DNA from: Fibrobacter sp. UWB4
GTDB lineage: Bacteria > Fibrobacterota > Fibrobacteria > Fibrobacterales > Fibrobacteraceae
Assembly: GCF_002210345.1 (NCBI RefSeq)
Contig: NZ_MWQI01000002.1
Coordinates: forward strand, 248,001-312,000
Reading direction: 5' to 3'
DNA length: 64,000 nt
Shown here: positions 8,611 to 16,007 of the stretch, one piece after another
Position numbering within the stretch: position 1 is the first letter of the stretch
Layout of the letters: every line of letters starts with the position of its first letter
Translations under genes and position numbers: made by a program
Notes under the pieces: generated by a model
Told to the model about the DNA's origin: nothing
Seen by the model: only the letters and a program-made list of their open reading frames with translations
The model's database searches: none

Positions 8611-9576
8611 ATGTTCAAGATATTCGTAGATGGCGAAGCAGGAACCACTGGCCTGCAAATTTTCGAGAGACTTGCCAAGCGTAACGACCTGGAAATTCTC
8701 AAGATCAATCCAGAACTCCGCAAGGACGTGAACGAACGCCAGAAGATGATCAATGAATCTGACGTGACGTTCCTTTGCCTCCCGGACGCAGCGTCCATGG
8801 AAAGTGCCGCCCTCTGCACGAATCCGAACACGCGCATCATCGACGCCTCCACGGCTCATCGCGTGAACCCGGCTTGGACATACGGTATGCCGGAACTTTC
8901 GGCCGAACAACGCGAAGCGATTTCCAAGAGCAAGCGCATTGCAAACCCCGGTTGCCACGCCTCTGGATTTATCCTCGGCGTCCATCCGCTCGTTGCCTCG
9001 GGAATCCTCCCGAAGAGCGCAAACCTCGCCGCATATAGCATCACCGGTTACTCCGGCGGCGGCAAGAAGCTCATCGCCGAATACGAAGCCGAAGACGCCC
9101 TCAGCCACAAGGCCGGTGAATCGAAGGCCATCATGGCTCCCGCCCCATACGCGCTTGCGCTCGCCCACAAGCACCTCCCCGAAATGAAGAAGTACTGCGG
9201 ACTCGAAAACGTCCCGTTCTTCAATCCGGTGCTTGGCCCCTACTACAAGGGTATGGCCGTGACGGTCGCCATCTTCCCGAACATGCTTTCGAAGGATTTC
9301 GGTCCGCAGGACTTGACCGAAATCCTCGCCAAGCATTACGAAGGTTCGAAGTTCGTGAAGGTCTTGCCGTACGAAGCCGCTCCGGTGCTCTTCAACGGTC
9401 GTTTGGACCCGACTGTTTGCAACGACACGAACAATGCCCGCATCCAGGTTTTCGGCAACGAAAACATCATGCAGGTCACGACGATCATCGACAACCTCGG
9501 CAAGGGTGCTAGCGGCGCCGCTATTCAGAACATGAATATCGCGCTCGGCCTCGACGAAACGATTGGTTTGGTTTAA
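8611..9576 (+). CDS. argC: N-acetyl-gamma-glutamyl-phosphate reductase, type 2
   Basis: A 321-residue ArgC that reduces N-acetylglutamyl-5-phosphate to the semialdehyde with NADPH, the third step of arginine synthesis. The N-terminal dinucleotide motif is DGEAGTTGLQI, and the active-site Cys is in ANPGCHASGF. The length and GEAGTTG start mark the shorter type 2 form rather than the 345-residue type 1. No other arg gene is near. The ATG follows immediately after the last heptad repeat and has no evident Shine-Dalgarno, so translation may rely on an unstructured leader. Confidence 0.95.
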   Translation: MFKIFVDGEAGTTGLQIFERLAKRNDLEILKINPELRKDVNERQKMINESDVTFLCLPDAASMESAALCTNPNTRIIDASTAHRVNPAWTYGMPELSAEQREAISKSKRIANPGCHASGFILGVHPLVASGILPKSANLAAYSITGYSGGGKKLIAEYEAEDALSHKAGESKAIMAPAPYALALAHKHLPEMKKYCGLENVPFFNPVLGPYYKGMAVTVAIFPNMLSKDFGPQDLTEILAKHYEGSKFVKVLPYEAAPVLFNGRLDPTVCNDTNNARIQVFGNENIMQVTTIIDNLGKGASGAAIQNMNIALGLDETIGLV

Positions 9577-9583
9577 CCCGCAT

Positions 9584-9672
9584 TCGTCATCCTGAGCAAC
9601 GCGATATATGAAACTCGGCAACTTGTTGCCTTAGTTGAATTAGGTTCGTAGGAGCAGGATCCAGTCAAATTT
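9584..9672. repeat. Dispersed GTCATCCTGAGC...GGATCCAGTCAAA repeat
   Basis: An 89-bp element begins CGTCATCCTGAGCAACGCG and ends GCAGGATCCAGTCAAATTTC. An inner inverted segment includes CGGCAACTTGTTGCC. Shorter or reversed relatives are at 12812-12912, 14158-14199, 30831-30863, 31385-31470 and 37668-37690. Confidence 0.7.
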
Positions 9673-9677
9673 CAAAA

Positions 9678-9716
9678 AAGCGCCAAAGCTCCATGAGTTT
9701 TGGCGTTTTTTGTTTT
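9678..9716 (+). terminator. Terminator of argC
   Basis: CGCCAAA...TTTGGCG stem, extended by GCTC/GAG pairs around a short loop, followed by GTTTTTTGTTTTT. Confidence 0.8.
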
Positions 9717-9770
9717 TGGAGGTGAAATTTGTACTCTATGAATTTCATCAAAAATTTCTAAATTTGGGCT

Positions 9771-10772
9771 ATGTTCTTAGACGAAAAAAATATTGAAGTT
9801 CGCTCCGGCAGAGGCGGTGACGGCATCTGCAGTTTCCATCGTGAAAAGTTTGTACCCCTCGGCGGTCCCGATGGCGGTGATGGCGGTCGTGGCGGCCACG
9901 TGATTTTGCAGGTGAACGAGCAGTACACCACGCTCCTCGACATGGGCAACACGCACATTTACAAAGCAAAGAGCGGTCAGCCCGGCGGCGCAAAGCGCTG
10001 CTCTGGCGCATCGGCCGAAGATTTGATCATTAGCGTTCCGCGTGGCACAATCGTCAAGGACGAACAGGGCCACATCCTCACGGACTTGACCGAACCGGGC
10101 CAGAAGTGGATTGCGGCTCGCGGCGGCAAGGGCGGCATGGGCAACCAGCATTTCGCAACTCCGAAGGTGCAGGCACCGCGCAAGTGCACTCCGGGTGAAA
10201 AGGGCGAAGTCCGCCAGCTGTTCCTCGAACTCAAGCTCATGGCAGACGTGGGTCTCGTGGGTTTCCCGAACGCAGGCAAGTCGAGCCTCGTGAACAAGAT
10301 TTCTAGCGGTCGCCCGAAGGTTGGTGACTATCCGTTTACGACTCTTGAACCGGTGCTCGGCATCGTCCAGGTGAACGGTCACAGCTTTGTGGTTGCCGAT
10401 ATTCCGGGTCTCTTGGAAGGCGCAAGCGAAGGCAAGGGCCTTGGCCACCAGTTCCTCAAGCACATCGAACGTACGCACACGTTGCTCTTTGTGATTGACG
10501 GTTTTGCCGAAAACGCCTACGAACAGTTTAAGGTTCTCAAGGAAGAGCTCAAGGCATTCCACCCGAAGCTTGCCGAAAAGAACTTTGTCGTAGCGCTCAA
10601 CAAGAGCGACCTCGGCATCGAAAACGCCATCAAGGAATTCAAGAAGCACCGCCAGAAAGTGGTCATCACATCGGCGGTCACTGGCGAAGGTTGTGCTGAA
10701 TTGCAGCAGGCTTTGGACGCTGCAGTGCCCCATATGCACAAAAAAAGCATCGGTTGGAGCAAAAAAGCGTAA
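9771..10772 (+). CDS. obgE: GTPase Obg (CgtA)
   Basis: A 333-residue essential ribosome-associated GTPase involved in 50S maturation and stress control. The glycine-rich Obg fold fills residues 1-158, with many GGDGG and GGKGG turns. The G domain has G1 GFPNAGKS (164-171), G2 DYPFTTLEP, G3 DIPG (210-213), G4 NKSD and a G5-like TSAV. The protein ends just after the G domain, so the optional C-terminal domain seen in longer relatives is missing. The HU/IHF gene starts 32 bp downstream on the same strand. Confidence 0.97.
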   Translation: MFLDEKNIEVRSGRGGDGICSFHREKFVPLGGPDGGDGGRGGHVILQVNEQYTTLLDMGNTHIYKAKSGQPGGAKRCSGASAEDLIISVPRGTIVKDEQGHILTDLTEPGQKWIAARGGKGGMGNQHFATPKVQAPRKCTPGEKGEVRQLFLELKLMADVGLVGFPNAGKSSLVNKISSGRPKVGDYPFTTLEPVLGIVQVNGHSFVVADIPGLLEGASEGKGLGHQFLKHIERTHTLLFVIDGFAENAYEQFKVLKEELKAFHPKLAEKNFVVALNKSDLGIENAIKEFKKHRQKVVITSAVTGEGCAELQQALDAAVPHMHKKSIGWSKKA

Positions 10773-10804
10773 CAGTTGCTTAAAATTATTGTAAATTCTT
10801 TAAT

Positions 10805-11155
10805 ATGAAGGCGACTCCGTCCAACATAACTAAGAAGGAAATCGTTGATGAAATCGCTTCCCAGACTGGATTTACGCAAGTAAAAACCAAAGTCATCGTG
10901 GAAGAACTCATCGACGCGATTTCCAATTGCGTTATCGAGGGCAACAATATCGAGTTGCGTGGATTCGGTCGCTTCAAGAATAAACAGCGCAAGGAACGCC
11001 GCACCCGGAACCCCAAGACTGGCGAACTCGTGAACATCCCCGCCAAGGTGCGCCCGGTGTTCGAGCCCAGCAAGGACTTGATCGAAAAAATCAACAACGT
11101 TCCTTTCGACTTAGAAGAGGCTTTTGTCCCTAAAGATGATCAAGAAAGAATCTAG
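10805..11155 (+). CDS. HU/IHF-family DNA-bending protein
   Basis: A 116-residue histone-like protein. Residues 8-98 are the HU/IHF fold: KKEIVDEIASQTGFTQ dimer helices, GRFKNKQRKERRTRNPKTGE with the intercalating Pro of the beta-arm (RNPKTGE), and IPAKVRPVFEPSKDL. ELRGFGRF resembles IHF more than HU. About 18 acidic residues beyond the usual end (FDLEEAFVPKDDQERI) form an extra tail. The gene overlaps the start of smpB by about 20 bp, suggesting an obgE-HU/IHF-smpB-amidase transcription unit. Confidence 0.9.
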   Translation: MKATPSNITKKEIVDEIASQTGFTQVKTKVIVEELIDAISNCVIEGNNIELRGFGRFKNKQRKERRTRNPKTGELVNIPAKVRPVFEPSKDLIEKINNVPFDLEEAFVPKDDQERI

Positions 11156-11606
11156 TACGCCCGTTATCCAGAACCGCAAGGCGAGCCACCTCTATTTTGT
11201 AGATGAAACTTTTGAAGTGGGAATCATGCTCATCGGTTCGGAAGTCAAGTCTATCCGTAACGGCAAGTGCACTCTGGGCGAAGCGTGGATCGATATCGAC
11301 GAAAACAAGGATGAACTCTGGCTCGTCGGTGCGCATATCGATGAATACCTTTTCGCAAACCGTTTCAACCATTTCCCTGCTCGCAGGAGAAAGCTCCTCG
11401 CCCACACGCACGAAATCCAGAAGATGCGCAAGGCGAAAGAATTGAAGGGTTGCACAATCATCCCGCTGAAAATGTACTTTAAGAACCGTATTGCAAAACT
11501 CGAAGTAGGAATATGCCGAGGCAAGGATCAACACGACAAGCGACAGGACATTCTAGTCCGCGACGCCAAGATGGAAATGGCTCGCGCCGCAAAGGCACAT
11601 CGCTAA
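11136..11606 (+). CDS. smpB: SsrA-binding protein SmpB
   Basis: A 156-residue SmpB, the tmRNA partner that loads tmRNA into the A site of stalled ribosomes. Family hallmarks are NRKASHLYF, FEVGIMLIGSEVKSIRNGK and LVGAHIDEYLFANRFNH. The C-terminal tail, RGKDQHDKRQDILVRDAK, is the basic helix that probes the mRNA channel. ATG 11136 gives a normal N-terminus; an in-frame TTG at 11124 sits too close to the AGAGG at 11115-11120 to be preferred, but it cannot be excluded. It overlaps both neighbours. The tmRNA gene is not in this window. Confidence 0.95.
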   Translation: MIKKESSTPVIQNRKASHLYFVDETFEVGIMLIGSEVKSIRNGKCTLGEAWIDIDENKDELWLVGAHIDEYLFANRFNHFPARRRKLLAHTHEIQKMRKAKELKGCTIIPLKMYFKNRIAKLEVGICRGKDQHDKRQDILVRDAKMEMARAAKAHR

Positions 11607-12754
11607 TTTTAGCTTTACTGCTAGTCGCATGTAGTCTATCCCTCGCTGCTACGGCAAGGGTCGATGTGGAGTCTGTCGCCCGCGAAATCAAGGGTTCGTT
11701 CCACTGGTATCCGGTGCAAAAGACATTCTCGATTGTTTCAGCAAAGGACACGCTCAAGTTCGCCGTCGGCATTCCGTACATGACGCGCAACGGTCGCACG
11801 GTCGATTTGTCGACAGCGCCGGAACTCGATAACGGGCATCTGTGGATTGCCGAGAACGACGCCAAAAAGATTTCCAGTAAGGTCGCGGCAGTCCCTGTAA
11901 CGAAGGACGAGATTGCACAAGCCAAAGCAAAAGAAACAGCGACTGCCAAGCCGGTTGCAAAGCCCGCCGAACAGAAACCAGCACAGCCGGTTGTCGTAAA
12001 GCCGAAGGCTCCGAAGCAAGAAATCGCAGGTACGCGCGAAGTCCGCACCATCGTGATTGACCCCGGACATGGCGGCAAGGATCCAGGCGCATCGGGCAAG
12101 AAGTCCCAAGAAAAGGATATCGTTCTCGCCGTCGCAAAGCTCTTGCGCAAGAACCTCGCGGACGAAGGCTTCAACGTGAAGCTCACCCGCAGCAAGGACG
12201 TTTTCATTGAACTGCGCCAACGCGCAAACTTGGCAAACCAGTGGGATGGCGACCTGTTCATCAGCCTGCACTGCAATGCCATTGACGCAAGCGAAGAGCG
12301 CAAGAAGATTATCCAGGGCTACCAGTTCTACGTGCTGCGCGCCCCGGAAAGCGAAGAAGACAAGGCGATAGCTCGTCGTGAAAACGCGGTCGCCACGCTC
12401 TACGGCGAAAAGAATGCCAAGGACGAACTTTCACCGTTGGAATGGTTCAAGCTCGAAGCCCGCCTTGAGCAATATAAGCAGACGAGTTATCTGTTCACCG
12501 AAAAATTGCTAAACAGTTTTGAAGGCGGAAAAATCAAGAAGATGAATACAGGCGTCGGCGGTGCGGGATTCATGGTTCTCGTAGGCGCGATGATGCCTGC
12601 CGTGCTCATTGAACTAGGCTTTATCAGCAATGAAGAAGATGAAGCCTACATGATGACGAAGGCTGGCCAGCAGGACCTCGCCGACCGCATTGCACAAGCC
12701 GTCAGCAAGTACAAGGACGCCGTCCACACCTACCGCGAAACGCTCGGAAGATAG
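11513..12754 (+). CDS. N-acetylmuramoyl-L-alanine amidase (Amidase_3)
   Basis: A 413-residue exported peptidoglycan amidase. The catalytic domain (about 185-405) has zinc ligands in IDPGHGGKDPGA, the following Glu in SQEKDIVLA and the His in ISLHCNA, and ends with the catalytic Glu in VLIELGFISNEED. An AMIN-like segment (50-115) and an Ala/Lys/Pro linker (130-175) precede it. The only usable start places the first 94 bp inside smpB, giving an Arg-rich n-region followed by LILALLLVACSLSLAATA. This may be a Sec signal peptide cleaved after ATA, or a lipoprotein signal, since LVAC fits a lipobox. It should split daughter-cell peptidoglycan in the periplasm. Confidence 0.9.
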   Translation: MPRQGSTRQATGHSSPRRQDGNGSRRKGTSLILALLLVACSLSLAATARVDVESVAREIKGSFHWYPVQKTFSIVSAKDTLKFAVGIPYMTRNGRTVDLSTAPELDNGHLWIAENDAKKISSKVAAVPVTKDEIAQAKAKETATAKPVAKPAEQKPAQPVVVKPKAPKQEIAGTREVRTIVIDPGHGGKDPGASGKKSQEKDIVLAVAKLLRKNLADEGFNVKLTRSKDVFIELRQRANLANQWDGDLFISLHCNAIDASEERKKIIQGYQFYVLRAPESEEDKAIARRENAVATLYGEKNAKDELSPLEWFKLEARLEQYKQTSYLFTEKLLNSFEGGKIKKMNTGVGGAGFMVLVGAMMPAVLIELGFISNEEDEAYMMTKAGQQDLADRIAQAVSKYKDAVHTYRETLGR

Positions 12755-12796
12755 CGCCTTCGGCGCAGTTACTAGATACTAGTTATAATTTCTAGA
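12748..12796. repeat. Short heptad array starting at the amidase stop codon
   Basis: In register from the stop: AAGATAG (contains TAG), CGCCTTC and GGCGCAG (a CGCC-TTC-GGCG hairpin), TTACTAG, ATACTAG, TTATAAT, TTCTAGA. The layout is the same as the longer elements: stop codon, hairpin of two heptads, then A/T-rich heptads. Confidence 0.65.
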
Positions 12797-12811
12797 ACCC
12801 AGCTATTAGAA

Positions 12812-12912
12812 AGACGAAAAAAAGGAATCCGCAAGATTTGACTGGATTCCTCGTTACACTCGGAATGACGAGATGTTTGCGGAATGAAGTGAAACTTTCA
12901 GAATGACGAAAG
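12812..12912. repeat. Dispersed GGAATCC...TTGACTGGATTCC...GAATGACG repeats
   Basis: A reversed copy of the family seen at 9584 (TTTGACTGGATTCCTCG...CGGAATGACG), followed by a degenerate second half-copy ending CAGAATGACG. It lies between the convergent amidase and lipoprotein genes; no clear T-tailed terminator is visible. Confidence 0.6.
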
Positions 12913-12928
12913 GCTTTCGACAAACAAA

Positions 12929-13999
12929 CTATTCAGCAGCCTTTGAATCTTTCTCAATGATTTTAAGGCATTCCGCAAGAATCGCATCATATTTTTTCTG
13001 ATAAGTTTCAGTTGTTGCAGGAGTGCCATCATCGCAAGTCTTGGTCTTTGCAATATAGCCATTGAACCAATAAGCAGAATATTGACTCAACCAGGAATCG
13101 GATTGATCCTCATCATCCATGGTATAAGGGGCAAAGCGTCCCTTCAAAGTTTTATTCTCACGGTCCACAAGACTATTTAAATATTTTTGTTCCGATTCAG
13201 ATCTGGCAATATCTTCCATGAGCCTTCCAGAAACAATCTCATACAGTTTTTTCTGAACATCGGCAAGGACATCCGTAAACAGGGCAAAATTTTCCTGCGG
13301 ACAATTTTTCACAACAACATCAGGAGCGACGCCATGAGCCTCATTATATTCTTTTTCGCTCGTATAGAATTTCTTCCCATCTAATTTAACATCGACGTAC
13401 GAGCTGTCGTTGGAACATTTCATGTCCACGAACATGCGCATCGGACAACCGCCATACGTAATGCCATAAAGAGGTTCTTCCCGAAACAGGTCTTTAACAG
13501 CACCGCAAGACTGGAGGGCACTTTCCCATCTCGATATAATTTTTTCGGATAAAGTTGTATCTGACTTTAAATACTTTTTATAATCATCACAGGATAGACT
13601 TTCTGTACTACCGCAAGATACCATTCCCATATAAGAACTTTTATAGCAAGTCACCGAAGGATCTCTCGCCAAGACATAGTCTGCAGTTCCAGAAGAGCTT
13701 TGGGCTTTTAGGCTACTCGAAGAAAGAGATGCGCTAGACGAGCTTCCAACTTCTGCCGAACTTGCTGCGGATTCTTCAGAAGAACTTTGCGGTAGAGCAA
13801 TTTCAGATAAGCTTGAAGCTTGCGCTATCGTAGAACTCGAAGAATCCTCTTTTGCGTCACTTCCGCTCGCATCGGACGAAGAATCTGGATTTGCAGCTTG
13901 CATTGCGGGAAATTGCGGATTGGAATCCGTACCGCAACTCGCCCAAAAAAGTGATGCGACCGTCAAGTAACTCAGGCGCCAAAACTTGCGGATATTCAT
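12929..13999 (-). CDS. Ser-rich lipoprotein, lineage-specific
   Basis: A 356-residue protein with a lipoprotein signal (lipobox FWASC, acylated Cys about residue 22). A Ser-rich linker runs over about 38-105, the flexible linker type common in Fibrobacter exported proteins. The rest is a globular domain with many Cys residues, including CYKS, GMVSCGS, SLSCDDY, QSCGAV, YGGCPM and MKCSN, which suggests disulphides in an exported domain. I recognise no enzyme or binding family. The ATG has TAGAG/AAAGGAG-like bases upstream. It is probably anchored in the outer membrane. It is transcribed in the same direction as the exported protein at 14204 but is separated from it by a terminator. Confidence 0.75.
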   Translation of the reverse strand: MNIRKFWRLSYLTVASLFWASCGTDSNPQFPAMQAANPDSSSDASGSDAKEDSSSSTIAQASSLSEIALPQSSSEESAASSAEVGSSSSASLSSSSLKAQSSSGTADYVLARDPSVTCYKSSYMGMVSCGSTESLSCDDYKKYLKSDTTLSEKIISRWESALQSCGAVKDLFREEPLYGITYGGCPMRMFVDMKCSNDSSYVDVKLDGKKFYTSEKEYNEAHGVAPDVVVKNCPQENFALFTDVLADVQKKLYEIVSGRLMEDIARSESEQKYLNSLVDRENKTLKGRFAPYTMDDEDQSDSWLSQYSAYWFNGYIAKTKTCDDGTPATTETYQKKYDAILAECLKIIEKDSKAAE

Positions 14000-14120
14000 A
14001 AAATTCTCCTTTACTCTCTAAATTATAATTTATCAAAATTGATTTTTTAAAAAACATTCAATACAAACAAAAAGCGTTGACATTCCGTCAATAAGCACAA
14101 CGAACACAAGTTGTCATTGT

Positions 14121-14150
14121 AAAAAAGAACTGTCACTTTCGCAACAGTTC
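14121..14150 (-). terminator. Terminator of the 14204-14956 gene
   Basis: Read on the minus strand: GAACTGT stem, nine-base loop, ACAGTTC, then TTTTTTAC. Confidence 0.75.
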
Positions 14151-14157
14151 TCTCCAA

Positions 14158-14199
14158 AATTGACTGGATCCTTCGAGGCGTTGCCTCTCAGGATGACAC
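14158..14199. repeat. Dispersed TTGACTGGATCC...CAGGATGACA repeat
   Basis: TTGACTGGATCCTTCGAGGCG followed by TTGCCTCTCAGGATGACA. It contains a GAGGC-GTT-GCCTC hairpin and is the reverse orientation of the 9584 family. Confidence 0.65.
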
Positions 14200-14203
14200 A
14201 AGG

Positions 14204-14956
14204 CTATTTACGGACTTGCACGGAGTGCTTGCTTATGGCCGGGCGACCAAGCAAGTCAAAGTATTTGAACTTTTTAATATTCGCCGCTGATCGGATTTTT
14301 CGGATTCCAATCGTCGTTTGGGGATTCACCGGAACCAAGAACAAATCTGTAACGCTGTAATGGGAATCGGTAATAAAATGAATCGTATCCCCTTTGGTCT
14401 CGTATGTAATCTTCTTGAAATTTTCATCTTCAGGATCGGTACCATCATAGCAAACATTATTGTTATTCGAATCCAAATAAAGAACAGACTTGTAGCCAGA
14501 ATCATCCGTAAAAAGAGTATCGTTTCGAAGGACGAAAGATCCATGAGTCGTAAAATTTTCCCCTTCATCAACACTCGTATATTCAAAACTTATCGAGTCT
14601 GTACCGGCAAAATATTTGACACTGCTATAAAATTCTCCATTATTCTTTACGACGATTTTTTTCAAGCCATCTTCTGTTGTCGTTTCTTGTGTGAAGTTAA
14701 ATACTTTCTTAACCGTTTTATTTTCATTCGCCATAACAATGCTATCAGGGAGATAATTTCCAGGCGTGTAATACTGTTTCTTGAACCACGGTTCGGATTC
14801 CATTCCTTCCTTAGGGGTTCTATAGAGACTATCAAGAACATAGTCTCCAGGAATATCAGCTTCCAAAATTATAGTCTTGAAATAAGCCTCAACACAATTG
14901 AGAGCGTTAGCGTAAATGGAAAGAGCGGCAAGAAAAAAGAGGGTCTTTTTAATCAT
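14204..14956 (-). CDS. Exported protein of unknown function
   Basis: A 250-residue protein with a Sec signal peptide (KKTLFFLAALSIYANA, cleavage near residue 18). The body is beta-rich and polar with no family I recognise. The last 30 residues (KYFDLLGRP...SVQVRK) resemble the short basic C-terminal tail on several Fibrobacter exported proteins, including the xylanase here (VFDMQGRF...QRVLVK). This hints at a shared sorting or anchoring signal, but that is inference. It is monocistronic, with a terminator downstream at 14121-14150. Confidence 0.7.
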   Translation of the reverse strand: MIKKTLFFLAALSIYANALNCVEAYFKTIILEADIPGDYVLDSLYRTPKEGMESEPWFKKQYYTPGNYLPDSIVMANENKTVKKVFNFTQETTTEDGLKKIVVKNNGEFYSSVKYFAGTDSISFEYTSVDEGENFTTHGSFVLRNDTLFTDDSGYKSVLYLDSNNNNVCYDGTDPEDENFKKITYETKGDTIHFITDSHYSVTDLFLVPVNPQTTIGIRKIRSAANIKKFKYFDLLGRPAISKHSVQVRK

Positions 14957-15005
14957 AGTTATTTCGAGGGTTAAATATTGTACAAAATATACTCATTTTT
15001 CACAT

Positions 15006-15037
15006 AAAAAAAGAACCGCTGCCAAAGCAACAGTTCT
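15006..15037 (-). terminator. Terminator downstream of yebC
   Basis: Minus strand: AGAACTG-TTGCTTTGGCAG-CGGTTCTTTTTTT, an imperfect stem with a strong T run. Stem and loop resemble those of the terminator at 14121. Confidence 0.65.
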
Positions 15038-15042
15038 TTAAA

Positions 15043-15071
15043 GGAGATTCCCGCTCAGTGGCGGGAATGAC
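15043..15071. repeat. Palindromic repeat (GGAGATTCCCGC...GCGGGAATGAC)
   Basis: ATTCCCGC and GCGGGAAT arms around CTCAGTG, flanked by GGAG and GAC. Same family as 7852 and 55667-55738. The ATTCCC(N8)GGGAAT core resembles palindromes dispersed in other bacteria (for example Neisseria dRS3). Confidence 0.75.
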
Positions 15072-15087
15072 ATGCAAGACAAGCCAC

Positions 15088-15136
15088 TCTTTCGTCTCTC
15101 GTCTGTAGCGAGCGACGCGAGCGTTCTCTCGTCTAA
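15088..15136. repeat. Heptad element, TAGACGA/GAGACGA type
   Basis: Read on the minus strand: TAGACGA, GAGAACG, a GC hairpin (GCTCGCGTCGCTCGC), TA, CAGACGA, GAGACGA, AAGAG. The same order of units is found twice between 21082 and 21222. Confidence 0.75.
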
Positions 15137-15139
15137 TTA

Positions 15140-15215
15140 TTGACGCTTACGCCTTCGGCTTCGGCGTCCGTCCTGCGGCTCGGTTATGGGATTGCAAGCA
15201 ATCCCGCATCACTCG
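15140..15215. repeat. Repeat with variable-stem hairpin, copy 1
   Basis: TGACGCTTACGCC...GGCGTCC...GGCTCGGTTAT, then hairpin GGGATTG-CAAG-CAATCCC (15188-15205), then GCATCACTCG. The copy at 19554-19621 has the same outer sequence but a different stem (AGAAAAATG-CAAG-CATTTTTCT) around the same loop. Confidence 0.65.
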
Positions 15216-15224
15216 CCTTACGGA

Positions 15225-15968
15225 CTATTCTGCGTCCATGTCAGCTTCGTCGATTTCGGCGTTGTGGTAGACTTCCTGAACGTCGTCGTGATCTTCGAAC
15301 TTGTCGATGAGCTTGAGGAGCTTCACGGCGTCGTCGTGACCGAGCTTGACCGGGTCATTCGGGACGTAGCTGAGTTCAGCGCTCATCATTTCGATGCCTG
15401 CATTTTCGAGAGCCTTGGAAACAGCGTCGAAAGCTTCCGGAGAAGTGGAGATTTCATGAACGCCATCTTCGGTGCTCATGTCTTCGGCACCAGCTTCGAG
15501 GACGAGGTCCATGATCTGGTCTTCCGGATACTTTTCAGCATCGACGACAATCACGCCCTTGTAGGTGAATGCCCAAGAAACGGACCCGGATTCGCCCATG
15601 GAACCGTTGTTCTTGTTGAAGATGTTACGGATTTCAGCAACCGTACGGACCTTGTTGTCGGTCATGCACTGCACCATGATAGCAATGCCTGCCGGGCCGC
15701 GTCCTTCGTACAGCGGTTCCGTCATTTCGGTACCGGAGTTAGCACCCGTACCCTTGGCAATAGCACTTTCAATGTTCTTGGTCGGCAAGCTCTGGCTCTT
15801 GGACTTGAGAATTGCAGCACGGAGACGCGGGTTAGCGTCAGGATTGCCGCCGCCGAGCTTAGCAGCGATGGAGATTTCCTTAATCAGCTTGTTCCAAGCC
15901 TTGGCACGAGCGACGTCGGTTTTGGCTTTCTTGCGTTTGGTGGTGGCCCATTTGGAGTGACCGGACAT
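15225..15968 (-). CDS. yebC: YebC/PmpR-family protein (TACO1 homologue)
   Basis: A 247-residue YebC protein. The N-terminal MSGHSKWATTKRKKAKTD and the MGESGSVSWAF motif are diagnostic. The family has been described both as DNA-binding regulators (PmpR) and, more recently, as translation factors that help ribosomes through proline stretches; which role applies here cannot be read from the sequence. The C-terminus is very acidic. An AGAGG-like site lies upstream of the start (GTAGAGGTAAATT). Downstream are a terminator and three different repeats. Confidence 0.95.
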   Translation of the reverse strand: MSGHSKWATTKRKKAKTDVARAKAWNKLIKEISIAAKLGGGNPDANPRLRAAILKSKSQSLPTKNIESAIAKGTGANSGTEMTEPLYEGRGPAGIAIMVQCMTDNKVRTVAEIRNIFNKNNGSMGESGSVSWAFTYKGVIVVDAEKYPEDQIMDLVLEAGAEDMSTEDGVHEISTSPEAFDAVSKALENAGIEMMSAELSYVPNDPVKLGHDDAVKLLKLIDKFEDHDDVQEVYHNAEIDEADMDAE

Positions 15969-16007
15969 AATTTACCTCTACTTGAGTTTTGTAATAAAAT
16001 TTAGTAA

